64,000 nucleotides of DNA, from the NCBI GenBank assembly GCA_001600355.1, contig BCJU01000001.1, positions 1,757,178-1,821,177 on the forward strand, given 5' to 3'. Under the pieces are notes generated by a model that saw nothing but the letters and a program-made list of their open reading frames with translations, searched no databases and was not told the origin of the DNA. This document shows, one piece after another, positions 27,801-36,940 of this stretch. Origin of the DNA: Meira nashicola (taxonomy: Eukaryota; Basidiomycota; Exobasidiomycetes; Exobasidiales; Brachybasidiaceae). The translations under genes were made by a program, and so were the position numbers. Numbering within the stretch: position 1 is the stretch's first letter; each line of letters opens with the position of its first letter.

Positions 27801-28962
27801 TCGTACGGTTGTTGCATTGGGTAAGATCAGATTTTGTTTCCAAAGTTTCTATTTCCGAAATGGGATCTGTCAAATTAAAGTTGTGGCGCTTTCGGTCATC
27901 CATCTTGCTTGTCCGAGATACAGGAGTATGCAAAAGGACATCATCAATTTGCGAGTCGGCATCCGACACGAATTGGGTAGATTTCGATATTTTTAGCACG
28001 TGCGAATTGAGATCCTGTCTATCCTTGTCATGATCTGTTGATGATCCTTCGTGTGCAAGTTCAAGATCACCGGTTGAAATAGCTCTCCGTATCATGCCAC
28101 CTCTCACGGATAGAGATGCTGTTGAAATTGCCAGCGGAGAGCCTAAAGCAGATGCGTGTGCATGAGCGACTGCGTATGCTGATACTAGATTTTGACTACT
28201 ATGTAATTGATTGGCCCCATTAACACAATCAGGAGGAGCTAGTGCAACCGAAAGACTAAATTCACTACTTGACACGGTACTATCCGTAGAAATGGAGAAT
28301 TTGCTCATCCTTTTCTTGCGCGGTGAAACTTTCTGTCTTGGATGCCTCCGTGAAGAAGCTATGTTTACTTGAGTCTCAGGGCCATCGATTGCGGTAGGCA
28401 TTGGATGTACCGAGGATTTGAGTTCGGAGTGTGGCAGAGCAGGTGATTGCTTCCCTACGGACGTATTTGCCTCTGGTTCAAGATCAGAAATCAAGTCGAA
28501 GGGACTGCATACATCCGACAAATTCAATCGAATCTTCGGCACTCCATCATCGATACATGTTGTACCTTCATTCGGCGTAGGAATCTCAAAGCTTCTCCGT
28601 ACCAAATCTGATGCAGGCAAAGGTACACCAGCTCTCTCCAAAGCGCTGACCATATGTAAAGGATAATTGGACGGATGTTGACCTGGCGCACCTATACCTT
28701 GATTATGACCAAAAGCTGCCAGCAATCGCGGCGAAGAAAGTACAGGCCTCGTCTGATTTGATGTGAAAGTGATATTGTTGTTGTGTATTGCATTGGTAGC
28801 TTGAGTAGGTAAAGGTGGCGGAAAAGGTTGTTGTTGCTGTTTTGAATTCGCGGGACCCAAACCCAAGCGTTGCATGAATGATCGGGTTTTGCGATCCCTG
28901 TCTTTCACTTTTAAGCCCTTTTGTACGACATTATTATTACTGTCGATTAGCGAAGACACCAT
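21865..28962 (-). CDS. Rho guanine-nucleotide exchange factor (DH-PH), 2365 residues
   Basis: A single uninterrupted frame of 7.1 kb, ATG at 28962. Residues 1 to about 1530 are low-complexity, Ser/Thr/Gln-rich and probably disordered. A proline-rich PPVPPRRR site lies before the catalytic part. The Dbl-homology domain starts with RQEVIEELYVTEHNFIVQV near 1554 and includes the hallmark FLLKPVQRLMKYPLFF near 1705. A PH-like region follows (about 1775-2080), interrupted by a Ser-rich insert. DH domains load Rho/Cdc42 GTPases with GTP for polarity, cytokinesis or septation. The target GTPase is not predictable here. Low-complexity leader of over 1500 residues is unusual but common among fungal GEFs. 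Confidence 0.85.
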   Translation of the reverse strand: MVSSLIDSNNNVVQKGLKVKDRDRKTRSFMQRLGLGPANSKQQQQPFPPPLPTQATNAIHNNNITFTSNQTRPVLSSPRLLAAFGHNQGIGAPGQHPSNYPLHMVSALERAGVPLPASDLVRRSFEIPTPNEGTTCIDDGVPKIRLNLSDVCSPFDLISDLEPEANTSVGKQSPALPHSELKSSVHPMPTAIDGPETQVNIASSRRHPRQKVSPRKKRMSKFSISTDSTVSSSEFSLSVALAPPDCVNGANQLHSSQNLVSAYAVAHAHASALGSPLAISTASLSVRGGMIRRAISTGDLELAHEGSSTDHDKDRQDLNSHVLKISKSTQFVSDADSQIDDVLLHTPVSRTSKMDDRKRHNFNLTDPISEIETLETKSDLTQCNNRTSFKGLQCKHEDQSHHQMICAEDTNLTPRNAHEKESPPINAGTTTTNNGVHGVGKRKRIKSVVNMAVAAAIASQNDHAIDICRTPQTPQRSIQPRTQEAKKRYQGSPPPKCEEIASPIEAVPSTPMQYLRKSKAVVKPSKPAIGEVHQLDSRPIGLRSMNIISQKCETEMKQSKACARTTNESQGTSTVTKNASNMQASSNRMAKDVEAISVKNAPKPIEAHSQYDKNLQTLMPVQINKNLNSAAKTEKISDNQDTNKQESSRTSTTIESREEEEEAKFPAKLPNKNESDKNSKGDNLNSELRSIKIFTQASNDVKFKRDSSLQESCSAQEDEIQWQFVNTVGSSMPKNVLVDEDMQEHVENSARRLENTQKERLRRSYYRHRSTEEDERRRSVYSAFERKGNNAGKKEPSYLSANENALDSSATLQTNKQISSHKKVNQSREVCMGNFSDKGNAENYCHTHASLHKDAHEESSSELQAKSLISHTSQEESYISSRSPASRRNSYAMLVPPNAQQTFTNQKPEQTNVRQTRSQQEESSIFVQNVHENCLEELNFLQSDVRLTQEDLRYRRQIGHKPYLHSQDVRGISAKKLEGASCTSIRDSKILDKLIPQIKAQNELKVARDFDNGDGLFSSRSEIHRWALNQTWNDNGLHQTDWKQSGQKLRHELGTCGTDKLFGERTEKSMGKIFGSESELASVFDDADKIKVSRTNGDFNEFKYKDKGTFAKPPKKKDQTSPPYLSQSRTRSYTLSSLYQSVGESRPSFVPDDHRQSISSIAPTLVTALASLPSDRFLEPENDLSTNVNLSSWSLSSSAEDFEIPGSFDNPKSSQRRKRTMAALQRSKSLQSLIRRREKKQASSPLRSPEGSASDTFKSACSENVIQQQKQASSSRTAPANWQEEIYSEEGSVTSPRLLMMQKQKAQLRASHLIDNPSTPGPTHEQPSSRQTSFFDQISTEHEEEEEIFWEAHRVHRRCSSDITSHNALLKGLGVQSEPVKTEQLVSPPARPVRRSRHVSKSSATFLNDLGCWMEETEEMKTDVLNDRKAIVEEIASCASMSGEQFETAIEDNSVNTNPKRRSAAPPVPPRRRVKNRDLADLDDNAAPGKVVSPVASGSSDSWSRLSKVPMYVRLGHLPNRLIDAPSTMSWRSRIGQVEYNDLLQKFDQREMHRQEVIEELYVTEHNFIVQVTSILRTFSEPLRFSDYAFHDSVPVEVARLFHDLDVILAVHVRMFKALDANIKAHPSSLVVSLADAIKPMIDSLAAYQAYLIRYDSVIKLLESLSISSDKGSLSWFVETMDKQASLDECKGLGFGSFLLKPVQRLMKYPLFFKQLDELMDEAHPDKKSTTSLYRATERLIGNMNGVKAREEDFDLISSLEQRISGLPEGMFLANRQRKLIKQGEIRCVRLTEMERLTLLERSKWEKWESPNVNGQSPLLSCFDSAHHSSLRRLSLIGSSPGSSPALLENEPGLEFGSASGCSTSSVSASTPSAGSNVTISSTMTSPALSSTYFDFKVSDEAGEKESAESNSQAPKRKSVAGFLLRGSNANQTPPLPSPDASNKSVNRVHEEEELYVFVFDDICVLTKRDPRSLKVKKKGSAPTTQAKRGPNNVKEDLDTYTALGYIGMSKILAVQQWKNALMGHSDVLEVELMPMKSEFGSKNGLTGTITFYFEFDSATNQGSQWHQSFERSFCTSIQARKERTTAANNSTKEMDKKVAAQLEWRRREKHIAEVVNNAALAVDRVNLAALLQAGLPFPRSPSQQNLADVAFRTAAKIESCGLDVGKKSEAFIDRQRATSNGQAFSTSPTSPNPIRPSLSKLRHANSNPSLRQASQAAALSASRQIDVEGIPRIGDMNAMCGGAGVGAIVSWEQDRQEERKWWRLRLREVEKEIERQEEVDKMVELRRSRVSMPSPSIHPSNLSAFDQSHFSPNLSANMLNNNLSTFDKINGSGMMDAFHFATPSPARTVRTNKVRKGLPILKIN

Positions 28963-29465
28963 CGCGGGCGAGAAAAATATGGTGAATGATAAATTGATAT
29001 GTGGTGATTAATTATTGTAGTGATTGGTAGCGCGTGCGGAATTGATGTAGAGATATAATGAAGTAAAGTGTGTTGTTTGTAAGAATTGGTGGTGATGAGA
29101 AGCTCACTTTTTGAATCACGTTTGCTTTTAACGGATGATAAGCTCAAGATGATCGAAGAGTAAGCGAATGGATAAAAAGCAAGAGGATGGTAGTCTAGAT
29201 GTTTGTACCACAGAAAATGCTACAGTCATGAAAGATTACACAGATCCCTTCCCATCCGATATGAACGGGTATTTTTGGCGTGAAGTGCGGCGGATATGTC
29301 CAATTTAATGCGCTTCAGCCGCATGACACGACGTACACAAATGTTCCATCCCATGCTCGGACCTTAATTCTTTTTCTCACTAAATGCTGGCACACTGCTA
29401 CAAGCTACTGGGAAAGTTTGATTGATTTCGCCTAATTATACAATTTTTAGCCATCACCCTTCTCT
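28963..29465. other. Intergenic: promoter of the RhoGEF gene
   Basis: About 500 bp without a supported gene; both flanking genes are on the minus strand. The leader next to 28962 is AT-rich. Confidence 0.5.
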
Positions 29466-30725
29466 TCATTTTTGCGCAGCTATCTTTTCCTTCACTAGCC
29501 TAACCAATTCTTCATTTACCGGAGCTTGTAAGCCAAGTTCGTGCGCCCAGCGAACGATGGTACCATTGATAAAATCAATCTCAGTTGCGCCTCTTTTACT
29601 GCGCATATCCTGAACCATACTACTCCAATTTTTTCCATTAATTTCGATCGTATGCCATGCCTGCTTTTTCAATAAATCCGATTGAAGTTCTTTTGGTAAA
29701 ATGATTTCAGATTCCGATTTATTTTTCGATTTGGCTGAATTAAAAAAACGAGCGCCAATTATATAAGCACATTCTTCCGCAACTTTATCGCCCCATTTTC
29801 GTAACTCTGGATCGTTCACAACCACATCATTACGGACATCATGAATTGCCGAAAGCGCATTTCCGGTACAATTTACGACTAATTTTTGTTGTTGGCGTAT
29901 AAGCAAATCGGATGCCAACCTTTCAACACTGGATCCTAAATTGTCACGTAAATAGGGAGTAGATAATAATCCAAAAGTCCATTGAAGCGTTTGAAAAGGA
30001 GACTCTTCTATTATTTCAGTTTGTTGGTTAGCCATATCTATTAATTTCGTACTAGTTTCTTGTCCGATTCTCTCTTCGGTCATGGGAGAAAGTGCAAAAG
30101 GAATAGAAGCTTGTCCAGCATGCACTGTTTCAAACCTTTTCAATAAATAGCTGCCATGTCTATTGATTCCTGAAACAATGAAAGGATCATTTGCACTTTT
30201 CTGATTCCATCCGAATTCGTTTATTAGAGCATCATCTATTCCCATCCCGTTTTGCGTAAGGATAATTGTTGGAGGTCCGCGACGGTGCAAAGAAGTTAGT
30301 CGGGGTAGGAAAGGCTTCAATGCATTTACCGTTTGATCTGCTTTTGTACATACAAAAAGTACATCGATCGGATCTTCAGAGTGATTTTGAGCTGTTTCAT
30401 ATGGCAATTCGCATTCGTCACGAAGTATTTCATCATTGTTATAGACACGAATTAGAGCGGTAGAATTTGTTGTACTTTGTCTCTCATTTGGCGGAGTTCG
30501 TAGCTGTAATGTAATTTTATCGTTAGAATAATTCGTAAGAGTCTCTCTTGCACGTTGAAGATAGAATGCCATTAAGCTCCCCGAAGAACCAGCACCTAAA
30601 ACGTGTACATTTGTCCTAGCACGAATACCAGTATCGTGTAGGTATCTCTTGCTCAAATTTGTATAGCATGAGACTTTCAAAGCAAATCGTGCTTGGCTAA
30701 TAACCTTTGGCGATCTCAGAAACAT
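29466..30725 (-). CDS. PAN5: 2-dehydropantoate 2-reductase (ketopantoate reductase)
   Basis: 419 residues, ATG at 30725. After about 37 residues resembling a mitochondrial targeting sequence (Arg/Ser-rich, no acidic residues early), the Rossmann loop VHVLGAGSSGSLMAFYL appears. Further family marks are VLFVCTKADQTVNAL, ILTQNGMG and the C-terminal ApbA_C-type helices with KSSM-like NWSSMVQDMRSKRGATEID. The enzyme reduces ketopantoate to pantoate with NADPH for coenzyme A synthesis. Eukaryotic homologues of this group are sometimes divergent, so the reaction is inferred from family. The final segment EIDFINGTIVRWAHELGLQAP is a strong ApbA signature. Confidence 0.85.
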   Translation of the reverse strand: MFLRSPKVISQARFALKVSCYTNLSKRYLHDTGIRARTNVHVLGAGSSGSLMAFYLQRARETLTNYSNDKITLQLRTPPNERQSTTNSTALIRVYNNDEILRDECELPYETAQNHSEDPIDVLFVCTKADQTVNALKPFLPRLTSLHRRGPPTIILTQNGMGIDDALINEFGWNQKSANDPFIVSGINRHGSYLLKRFETVHAGQASIPFALSPMTEERIGQETSTKLIDMANQQTEIIEESPFQTLQWTFGLLSTPYLRDNLGSSVERLASDLLIRQQQKLVVNCTGNALSAIHDVRNDVVVNDPELRKWGDKVAEECAYIIGARFFNSAKSKNKSESEIILPKELQSDLLKKQAWHTIEINGKNWSSMVQDMRSKRGATEIDFINGTIVRWAHELGLQAPVNEELVRLVKEKIAAQK

Positions 30726-31011
30726 CGTGATAATCCCATCTAAAATTTGTCACTGCATCCTCTTTGCCATATTTTGATCATATGCATAGAATAACATTAT
30801 TGATGGTGTAGAATTAGAATTTTAATTCTTGGTGTAGGGTGGAATACTTTTGGCCCGTAAGGTGAAGCCCGTAAGTGCACGTGCATTCACGCTTAAACAG
30901 CAACACTCTGAGAAGAACGCGGATCGGGATAAATAACAAATATAAAATGAAATGCATTCACGCAAACACACCTACCATCCACAACTTTCTTGTGGAGATC
31001 ACTTCATAATT

Positions 31012-32628
31012 ATGTCAACCCCTGGCTCGACAGCAGATTTGGATGAAGTTAAAACGACAGCAAAAAGACGTGCTATTGTACAATCAGATGATGAAGGAGA
31101 TGAAGCAGGACCTTCAGATTCACCAAAAGTAGAAAATCAAACAAAAAATGTCGAAGAGGAAAAGAGTGACGATGATAATGACGATTTGTTCGGAAATGAA
31201 GAAGCTGCAGACGATGATGATGAAGATGACGGAGATGCTATTAAACCATCCGGTAGAACGAGACGGAAAGTAGATTCTGCTTCTCCAGCTCCTCTTTCTA
31301 GAGAAAGATCGAGATCCGCATCCGGATCATCACAAGGCTTAGTCGATCCTAGAGAATTACGTGAATTATCGGCTGAAGCGCCTATGGGATATCGAGATGG
31401 TGTAGAGGAAACTCAGAGGGATCTTCAAGAAGCATCTTTCAGTCTTCCATCATTACCCGTCAGAAGAGGTGCAGCTCACTTTTATGCACGTTTGCCTAAT
31501 ATGTTACAATATCGTGCTGAAGCATTCGATATCGAAAGCTTTGATGAAAAATTGGAAGATGAAATGTTACAAAATAGAGAAGGTATTCGAATCGATGATG
31601 AAGGATTACGAAGCTTATTGACAACTAGTAATACGATCCGATGGAGATGGTCCAATAAACGCGATTCAAACGGCGTTCGTAAGCCTGAATCAAACGCTCG
31701 TATTGTGAGATGGAGTGATGGCACTTCCTCTTTGCAATTAGGATCTGAGTTTTACGATATCACAACTACTTCTGAGCGAATACAAAATAAGATCTCATCG
31801 CAACCACAGTCACAGCCCCAATCTTCTCAATCGCAACAAGCAACAGTTGCACCTTCAGCATCCATCGTACCACAGCAACCTATTCAACATCTCACACATT
31901 TGTTCGTCAAACATGATGGGCAAGATCAGGTAAACATGTTTCAAGCAGAAGCGCCAATTGTGGGTAGCATGACATTCAGACCAACATCAATTTCATCCGA
32001 ATCTCATCAAAGATTGGCAAAAGCAGTTCGTCAACAAAGAGGAACTTTAGTCAAAGAAACTGTTACGAAAGAAGATCCAGAATTGGTCAAAATACGAGCA
32101 GAAAAAGAAGAAAAGTTCAAACGTCAAGCTCGATTACGTGAACAACGTAAAATTCGTGCAGCTAAAGGAGGTGGCGATGAAGAGGATGATGATGCATTTT
32201 GGGCAAGTGCAGGACGTACAGTACGAAAGCATGGTGCTCCGGGCGCGGGAAGAGCTGGCGCTACATCCTCTCAAGCGGCATTAGATGCTGATTTGGAAAT
32301 CGCTGATGATGCAGATGGTGCAATCATTGATGACGATGATGGATTCGTTGTTGATGATGAAGATGGAGAGGATGCTGAAGGTGAAGGGGATAACGGAGAT
32401 GGTGAAGGAGATATGGAAGTGGATGAGCCTGATGAGATGGACAGAATGGAAGAAGAAATGGAGAAACAAGAAGCACTCAGATTAGCAAACAAAGCCAGCA
32501 ACGGTGCAACAACAACAACCAGTTCAGATGCACCTGTAGGAGCCGATTCAGAGGCAACCATGACGGGAGATGCCGGTAATGCTAGCGCTCGTCGTCGTCG
32601 TATTGTAGACAGTGATGACGAAGATTGA
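31012..32628 (+). CDS. LEO1: RNA polymerase-associated protein LEO1 (Paf1 complex)
   Basis: 538 residues from ATG 31012; an in-frame ATG at 30952 would add 20 residues unlike the family. The N-terminus is acidic (QSDDEGDEAG). The conserved LEO1 domain spans about residues 155-340: AHFYARLPNMLQY, then NTIRWRW, the hallmark ESNARIVRWSDGTSSLQLG and HLFVKHDGQDQ followed by MTFRPTSI. Lys/Arg-rich and very acidic segments follow, ending RRRRIVDSDDED. LEO1 acts with PAF1, CTR9, CDC73 and RTF1 in transcription elongation and histone modification in the nucleus. The acidic ends flanked by Arg look like CK2-type sites. Confidence 0.93.
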   Translation: MSTPGSTADLDEVKTTAKRRAIVQSDDEGDEAGPSDSPKVENQTKNVEEEKSDDDNDDLFGNEEAADDDDEDDGDAIKPSGRTRRKVDSASPAPLSRERSRSASGSSQGLVDPRELRELSAEAPMGYRDGVEETQRDLQEASFSLPSLPVRRGAAHFYARLPNMLQYRAEAFDIESFDEKLEDEMLQNREGIRIDDEGLRSLLTTSNTIRWRWSNKRDSNGVRKPESNARIVRWSDGTSSLQLGSEFYDITTTSERIQNKISSQPQSQPQSSQSQQATVAPSASIVPQQPIQHLTHLFVKHDGQDQVNMFQAEAPIVGSMTFRPTSISSESHQRLAKAVRQQRGTLVKETVTKEDPELVKIRAEKEEKFKRQARLREQRKIRAAKGGGDEEDDDAFWASAGRTVRKHGAPGAGRAGATSSQAALDADLEIADDADGAIIDDDDGFVVDDEDGEDAEGEGDNGDGEGDMEVDEPDEMDRMEEEMEKQEALRLANKASNGATTTTSSDAPVGADSEATMTGDAGNASARRRRIVDSDDED

Positions 32629-32701
32629 GCGTAGTATAAAAGTACATCATGTAATTGTCATCAAAGGTTTTCAAGAATGATTATGTATAGTACAAATTTG
32701 C

Positions 32702-34414
32702 TCATAGATGACTTTGGGAATATTCTGAGTGTGAGTTAGGTTGCATTGCATCCATTGCACAACAGAATGTATTGTTGTCGGAAGTGATGATCATTGTACG
32801 TCCATCGGGTGAAAAAGATGCTTGTTTGGCGACAAAAGCATCAATTGGAATAGGAATTGCTTCAACGATTTGCAAATCTTCTGCTCTTGTTCGTGTTCTT
32901 CTCCAAGTATAAATTGCATTTGTTTGAGACATGAATGATAATTCATCAATGCGCAATTCTAAATCGTCATGTTCGGATTTGCTTGGACGCCATAAAGTTT
33001 GTGAGATTGTATAAGAAAGGTTGATCACACTTAGAAGAGAAGGAAGACCATCAAATGAAGATGAAGGAATTGCAAAAATGAAAAGCGTGTTTGGAAGGTC
33101 ATCGCTTCTTACCGCCAACATATCGCCCGAATCGTTAAATTCCAAACAAGATATGCCAACTTTAGGATTAAGCTTATGCAATTCTCCTTGTGTTGATGGT
33201 AAAACGGCAGGCAAGACAAACGGTTCAAACGATTTGATCGTGCGATTACTTACGTCGGATTCCCATTCACTTGGTTCTTTCCAGCCCAAGGCAGAATCAG
33301 TCTGTACTCTTGAAGATGCTAAGCAAGAAAGATCGAATGAAGTACATTCACTCCATTCTCGCGTCTCTATCAATCTAATTCGACCATAATAATCTCCAGC
33401 GACGATGAAATTGCCTTTAGGACTCCATCCTAATTCCCGTACTCCTAATCCTGCAGCAGAATGAGACATGAGCGAACCTGCATTGGTTGGCAAAGTAGAC
33501 GGTAACATGGTTGTTGGAAGATCTGCTTCGATCGCATATGTAGCTTGTAGGTGTCCAAACAGGGAGAAGAATTGTATTTTGTACTCCAATATTCCCTCCC
33601 AAACGGCTAAATATCGTTCATCAGGTGACCAAAATATACCGCAAGAGTCGCTAGTCTTTGCTGAAAATTCCTGTATGACACACCATTCAGATGAATCTTC
33701 ATCTAATACCTTCTTGCAAGATTTTAAGATTGTCACGAAATCATTTCCATCTTGCTTTGTTAGAAATGCGATATACGAATGACTTGGACTAATGAAGGCC
33801 TTGTTTGACTTTGTATTCTTGATCACTGCTACTGATCCTGATTCGATATCATAGAGCATAGCTTGTAAATGATCAGAAGTGAAACAAGAAATCGTTGCGT
33901 TATTGATCCATTGACCACCAATTAATCCTTCCGCTCCCGCTTCTACGTTGAAAATTGCATCAGGACCCATACTTCCATCTATTGTCTGATCACCACTTGT
34001 ATGAAATTTTACTGCCGTACGTGGATCAACAGCCATGATTCGAATTCGATTCTTTCCTAAAAGCATAATCATAGATCCATCAGGAGACCATCGGATACAT
34101 TGAACAGCAAAAGGTATCGTCCAAGCCCGAACAATTTGCAGCGTCGTACTAACTCGAATTTGTAAAATTGTGCTCAATGAATCGAAAGTTTTACTATTGT
34201 TTTTGTTTCGAGCTTGAGAAGAAGATGAAGTTAGCCTACTCGGACCGATCATGCTACCATCGCTGCTACTTGAAGCATATTGTCCTAGCACACTAACGTC
34301 CAATCTATCTTGCGAAACATGCTCTATCGTAGCCAGAAATGTTGATCCAGGAGAATACTGATATGCTGAATGAGGTGCGGCTTTGGCGATCGGATAAGCA
34401 TCCGTAAAGTCCAT
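32702..34414 (-). CDS. WRAP73: WD repeat protein WRAP73/WDR8 family
   Basis: 570 residues from ATG 34414; the frame begins at a TTG four codons earlier. WD-like repeats are spread along the protein: IRWSPDGSMIMLLG, IFWSPDERYLAVWEG and LGWSPKGNFIVAGDYYG. The segments LAVWEGILEYKIQFFSLFG and GRIRLIETREW match the order and spacing of WRAP73 (the animal protein reads LAVWDTCLEYKI). The start MDFTDAYPIAK also fits. The family anchors microtubule minus ends at the centrosome or spindle pole body with SSX2IP/Msd1-like partners. No introns. It is tail-to-tail with LEO1 (73 bp apart). Confidence 0.82.
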   Translation of the reverse strand: MDFTDAYPIAKAAPHSAYQYSPGSTFLATIEHVSQDRLDVSVLGQYASSSSDGSMIGPSRLTSSSSQARNKNNSKTFDSLSTILQIRVSTTLQIVRAWTIPFAVQCIRWSPDGSMIMLLGKNRIRIMAVDPRTAVKFHTSGDQTIDGSMGPDAIFNVEAGAEGLIGGQWINNATISCFTSDHLQAMLYDIESGSVAVIKNTKSNKAFISPSHSYIAFLTKQDGNDFVTILKSCKKVLDEDSSEWCVIQEFSAKTSDSCGIFWSPDERYLAVWEGILEYKIQFFSLFGHLQATYAIEADLPTTMLPSTLPTNAGSLMSHSAAGLGVRELGWSPKGNFIVAGDYYGRIRLIETREWSECTSFDLSCLASSRVQTDSALGWKEPSEWESDVSNRTIKSFEPFVLPAVLPSTQGELHKLNPKVGISCLEFNDSGDMLAVRSDDLPNTLFIFAIPSSSFDGLPSLLSVINLSYTISQTLWRPSKSEHDDLELRIDELSFMSQTNAIYTWRRTRTRAEDLQIVEAIPIPIDAFVAKQASFSPDGRTMIITSDNNTFCCAMDAMQPNSHSEYSQSHL

Positions 34415-34663
34415 CTTTGAAGGCAATGATGATTAGTAGAGAGCAAAAAAAAAGAACAACAACACTAGACTACGTACAATCAAGAGATCAACACTTACGC
34501 GAATATTCTACTAAGAGCAACGCGTGTTACAAATGCCTGATGATAGTCCATACGACATCCCAGCGCGTCAGTCTAACTCAAGGGCCACTTTCACATAGTC
34601 TTATTAATGAAGGAAGCAAATAATTCATTTTATACAGGCAACAAAATTATAGAAAAAATCAAA

Positions 34664-36940
34664 TCAAGTGGCTTTGACGCCTTCTTGCGCTGTTGCACGG
34701 GTATCATCTTGACTTCCTTGACGTACAGGTTTAGAAAGGGAAATTGAAGGTGCACTAAATCGATTTGAAGCAACAGGAGTTTGAGTAGGAGATCCGGGTT
34801 GTATAGGCGAAGTGACTGATTGCTCTTGTCTTTCTTGAGAAACTTCATTAGTATGTGCAGAAGTAGCGGCAGCAGCAGCAGCATTCTTATCTTTCTCATG
34901 ATAATGCGCTAGCAATGCTTGTAATGCACTCAACCATTTCAATTCCTCTTCTTCTGTTGGAGCACAAACGATATAAACACGTTTGGGTGTAATGATTTTG
35001 AAACAATTATCCTTCTTTTTCTTTGCCGGCGTTGCGGGTTGTTTGGAATCAATTGATGCTGCATTGACTGCTGATCCTCTTCTTTCGTTTCCACTTTCTG
35101 CTTCATTGGCTGAAATAGCTCCATGTTCATGATCAGAAGATGGTACCAGACCAGCATTGGATGTATGCGATGTTGATGTTCCTCTACTTTGTGTAGATCC
35201 ACGTCTTTCGGGTGCATTGTTGGAATCTCCGCTCCCACCTAGCAAGGGACTTCGTCCAAACGAAGCTAGTGGATTACTACCTCCAAACGCTCCTAAACTT
35301 GGACTGAGAGGAGCTGAGTGTTGATTAGCCTTCTTCGATGTGTATTCGATCGCATCCAAGATAGATGAAAGAGGGATTTGTCGGTGCAGTTTTGCATCCA
35401 TATGACTGCGAGTATACGATAAACTTCCACTCGTCAGGACAAACCATCTCTTTCGCCAATGCTTTCGTCTATTACTCTGTTTCATCAGATATCCTTGGTG
35501 TATCACCTTACTAGAATCTTTAAAGAATTCAGGGCCCACTTTCGGCTTAGGAACAGTAGTGATAACAGATGAAGAAGGTTCAGATGTTAAAGACTGCCCT
35601 TGCTTAGAAGAAGTTTGTGTTCCATGTCCATGTGAAAAGCTAGACATTAGACTCAATCCTCCAGTATTGGGTAGTGGCATTGCAAGATCCGCTTCTTCTT
35701 CCTCATCCCAATCATCCCCTTCTCCTTCCCCTTCATCTTCACTACTGCTCAAAGGATGTCCAGCTTGTTGAGAATCGCTTCTTGTGCGCGTGAGACCAGA
35801 TGCTCCCGCTTCTCCAGTACTACTGCCTACAGATGCCTCCCGGATTCCCGATCCTCTTTGTACGCCACGTTTGCCTCGAATCATTTCTGCAGCTTCATCC
35901 CCTCCTGAATGACTTTGTGGGCTATGACCTCCGCCACTGCTATAATCTGTATGTTGCGCTTGATGTTGTTGATGTAGGATGGAGCTGCCATGATGGAATA
36001 AGCCTGAACGACCAGGACTGCTGGCCATACTTTGCCCAGCAGAACTTGCATAGCTTAAGCCAAATTGCTCTGCACCGCTTGGACCACCGGCCTCACTATC
36101 CGAAGTAGCTGTCAAAGGACTTAAAACGGTGTTGCCAGATGTGATTCTCGCTTGGGCTGGAGCGGTGTATATACCTTTACCCGGAATCATGATGCTAATA
36201 GGCTGACTTCCGGTGCTTTGCTTGCCTGTTGGGCTGCTTAGCTGATCGACTGGCTTAATAGTAGGGCTTACGGCTTGAGAGGCATTCTTTGGAGTGGCTA
36301 AAGCGTGTGCAGGTACCTGATTTTCTCCTCCGGACGATACATTACCAACATCAAGCAGAGCCATATCTCGAGTGAGTGTACTGCGTTGACGTACTTGTTC
36401 CCGTACATCACGCAAAGCATCCACCCAAGATTGCATCTCTTTCGCTGTTGTTGCACGAACATAATACTGGCGCTTGGATGTAGAGATACCAAAACAGTGT
36501 TCCACCTTTTTCAATTCGACAGCTGCGATTGTGTGTACTTCAGTCATATCGATGAAGCGTAAAAGTTGGTACTCCTTCTCGTTCTTGTAATAATACAGCT
36601 TTGCAGATCGTAACACAAACCAACGCTTCTTCCAATTCTTTCTCTTTTCTCCACGCTTGTATAGGTAGCCACTCTTTACAGTTGTCTCGCTCAATATTTC
36701 TTGACCATGTTCACCAGTCGAACCTTGCTCAATCGTCATACCTTCATCGTCATCATCATCTCCATCTTCCCCTTCATATCCTCCTTCTTCTTCCATTGAT
36801 TCTGTGGCATGATCTAAAGTATGCGAAGGTAATCCATCGTGATGCTGTACACTAGAACGTGTTGATGACGTTCTCACTGGCTGTGTTGTGCTTACGCCGC
36901 CACTTGAGGAGCTATTTTGCTGTGTCGATTCAGTCTTCAT
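34664..36940 (-). CDS. Dual pleckstrin-homology domain protein
   Basis: 758 residues from ATG 36940; the upstream part of the frame starts at TTG. PH domain 1 (about residues 88-185) opens with SGYLYKRGEKRKNWKKRWFV and closes with MQSWVDALRDVRE. PH domain 2 starts near residue 503 with HQGYLMKQSNRRKHWRKRWF and ends near 680 with EEELKWLSALQALLAHY. Between its early and late strands lies an insert of about 100 low-complexity residues. Basic residues in the first loop (KRKNWKKR, RRKHWRKR) are right for phosphoinositide binding. The layout resembles fungal dual-PH membrane adaptors such as Opy1-like proteins, but I cannot assign one. The linker is Ser/Gly/Gln-rich. Confidence 0.8.
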   Translation of the reverse strand: MKTESTQQNSSSSGGVSTTQPVRTSSTRSSVQHHDGLPSHTLDHATESMEEEGGYEGEDGDDDDDEGMTIEQGSTGEHGQEILSETTVKSGYLYKRGEKRKNWKKRWFVLRSAKLYYYKNEKEYQLLRFIDMTEVHTIAAVELKKVEHCFGISTSKRQYYVRATTAKEMQSWVDALRDVREQVRQRSTLTRDMALLDVGNVSSGGENQVPAHALATPKNASQAVSPTIKPVDQLSSPTGKQSTGSQPISIMIPGKGIYTAPAQARITSGNTVLSPLTATSDSEAGGPSGAEQFGLSYASSAGQSMASSPGRSGLFHHGSSILHQQHQAQHTDYSSGGGHSPQSHSGGDEAAEMIRGKRGVQRGSGIREASVGSSTGEAGASGLTRTRSDSQQAGHPLSSSEDEGEGEGDDWDEEEEADLAMPLPNTGGLSLMSSFSHGHGTQTSSKQGQSLTSEPSSSVITTVPKPKVGPEFFKDSSKVIHQGYLMKQSNRRKHWRKRWFVLTSGSLSYTRSHMDAKLHRQIPLSSILDAIEYTSKKANQHSAPLSPSLGAFGGSNPLASFGRSPLLGGSGDSNNAPERRGSTQSRGTSTSHTSNAGLVPSSDHEHGAISANEAESGNERRGSAVNAASIDSKQPATPAKKKKDNCFKIITPKRVYIVCAPTEEEELKWLSALQALLAHYHEKDKNAAAAAATSAHTNEVSQERQEQSVTSPIQPGSPTQTPVASNRFSAPSISLSKPVRQGSQDDTRATAQEGVKAT

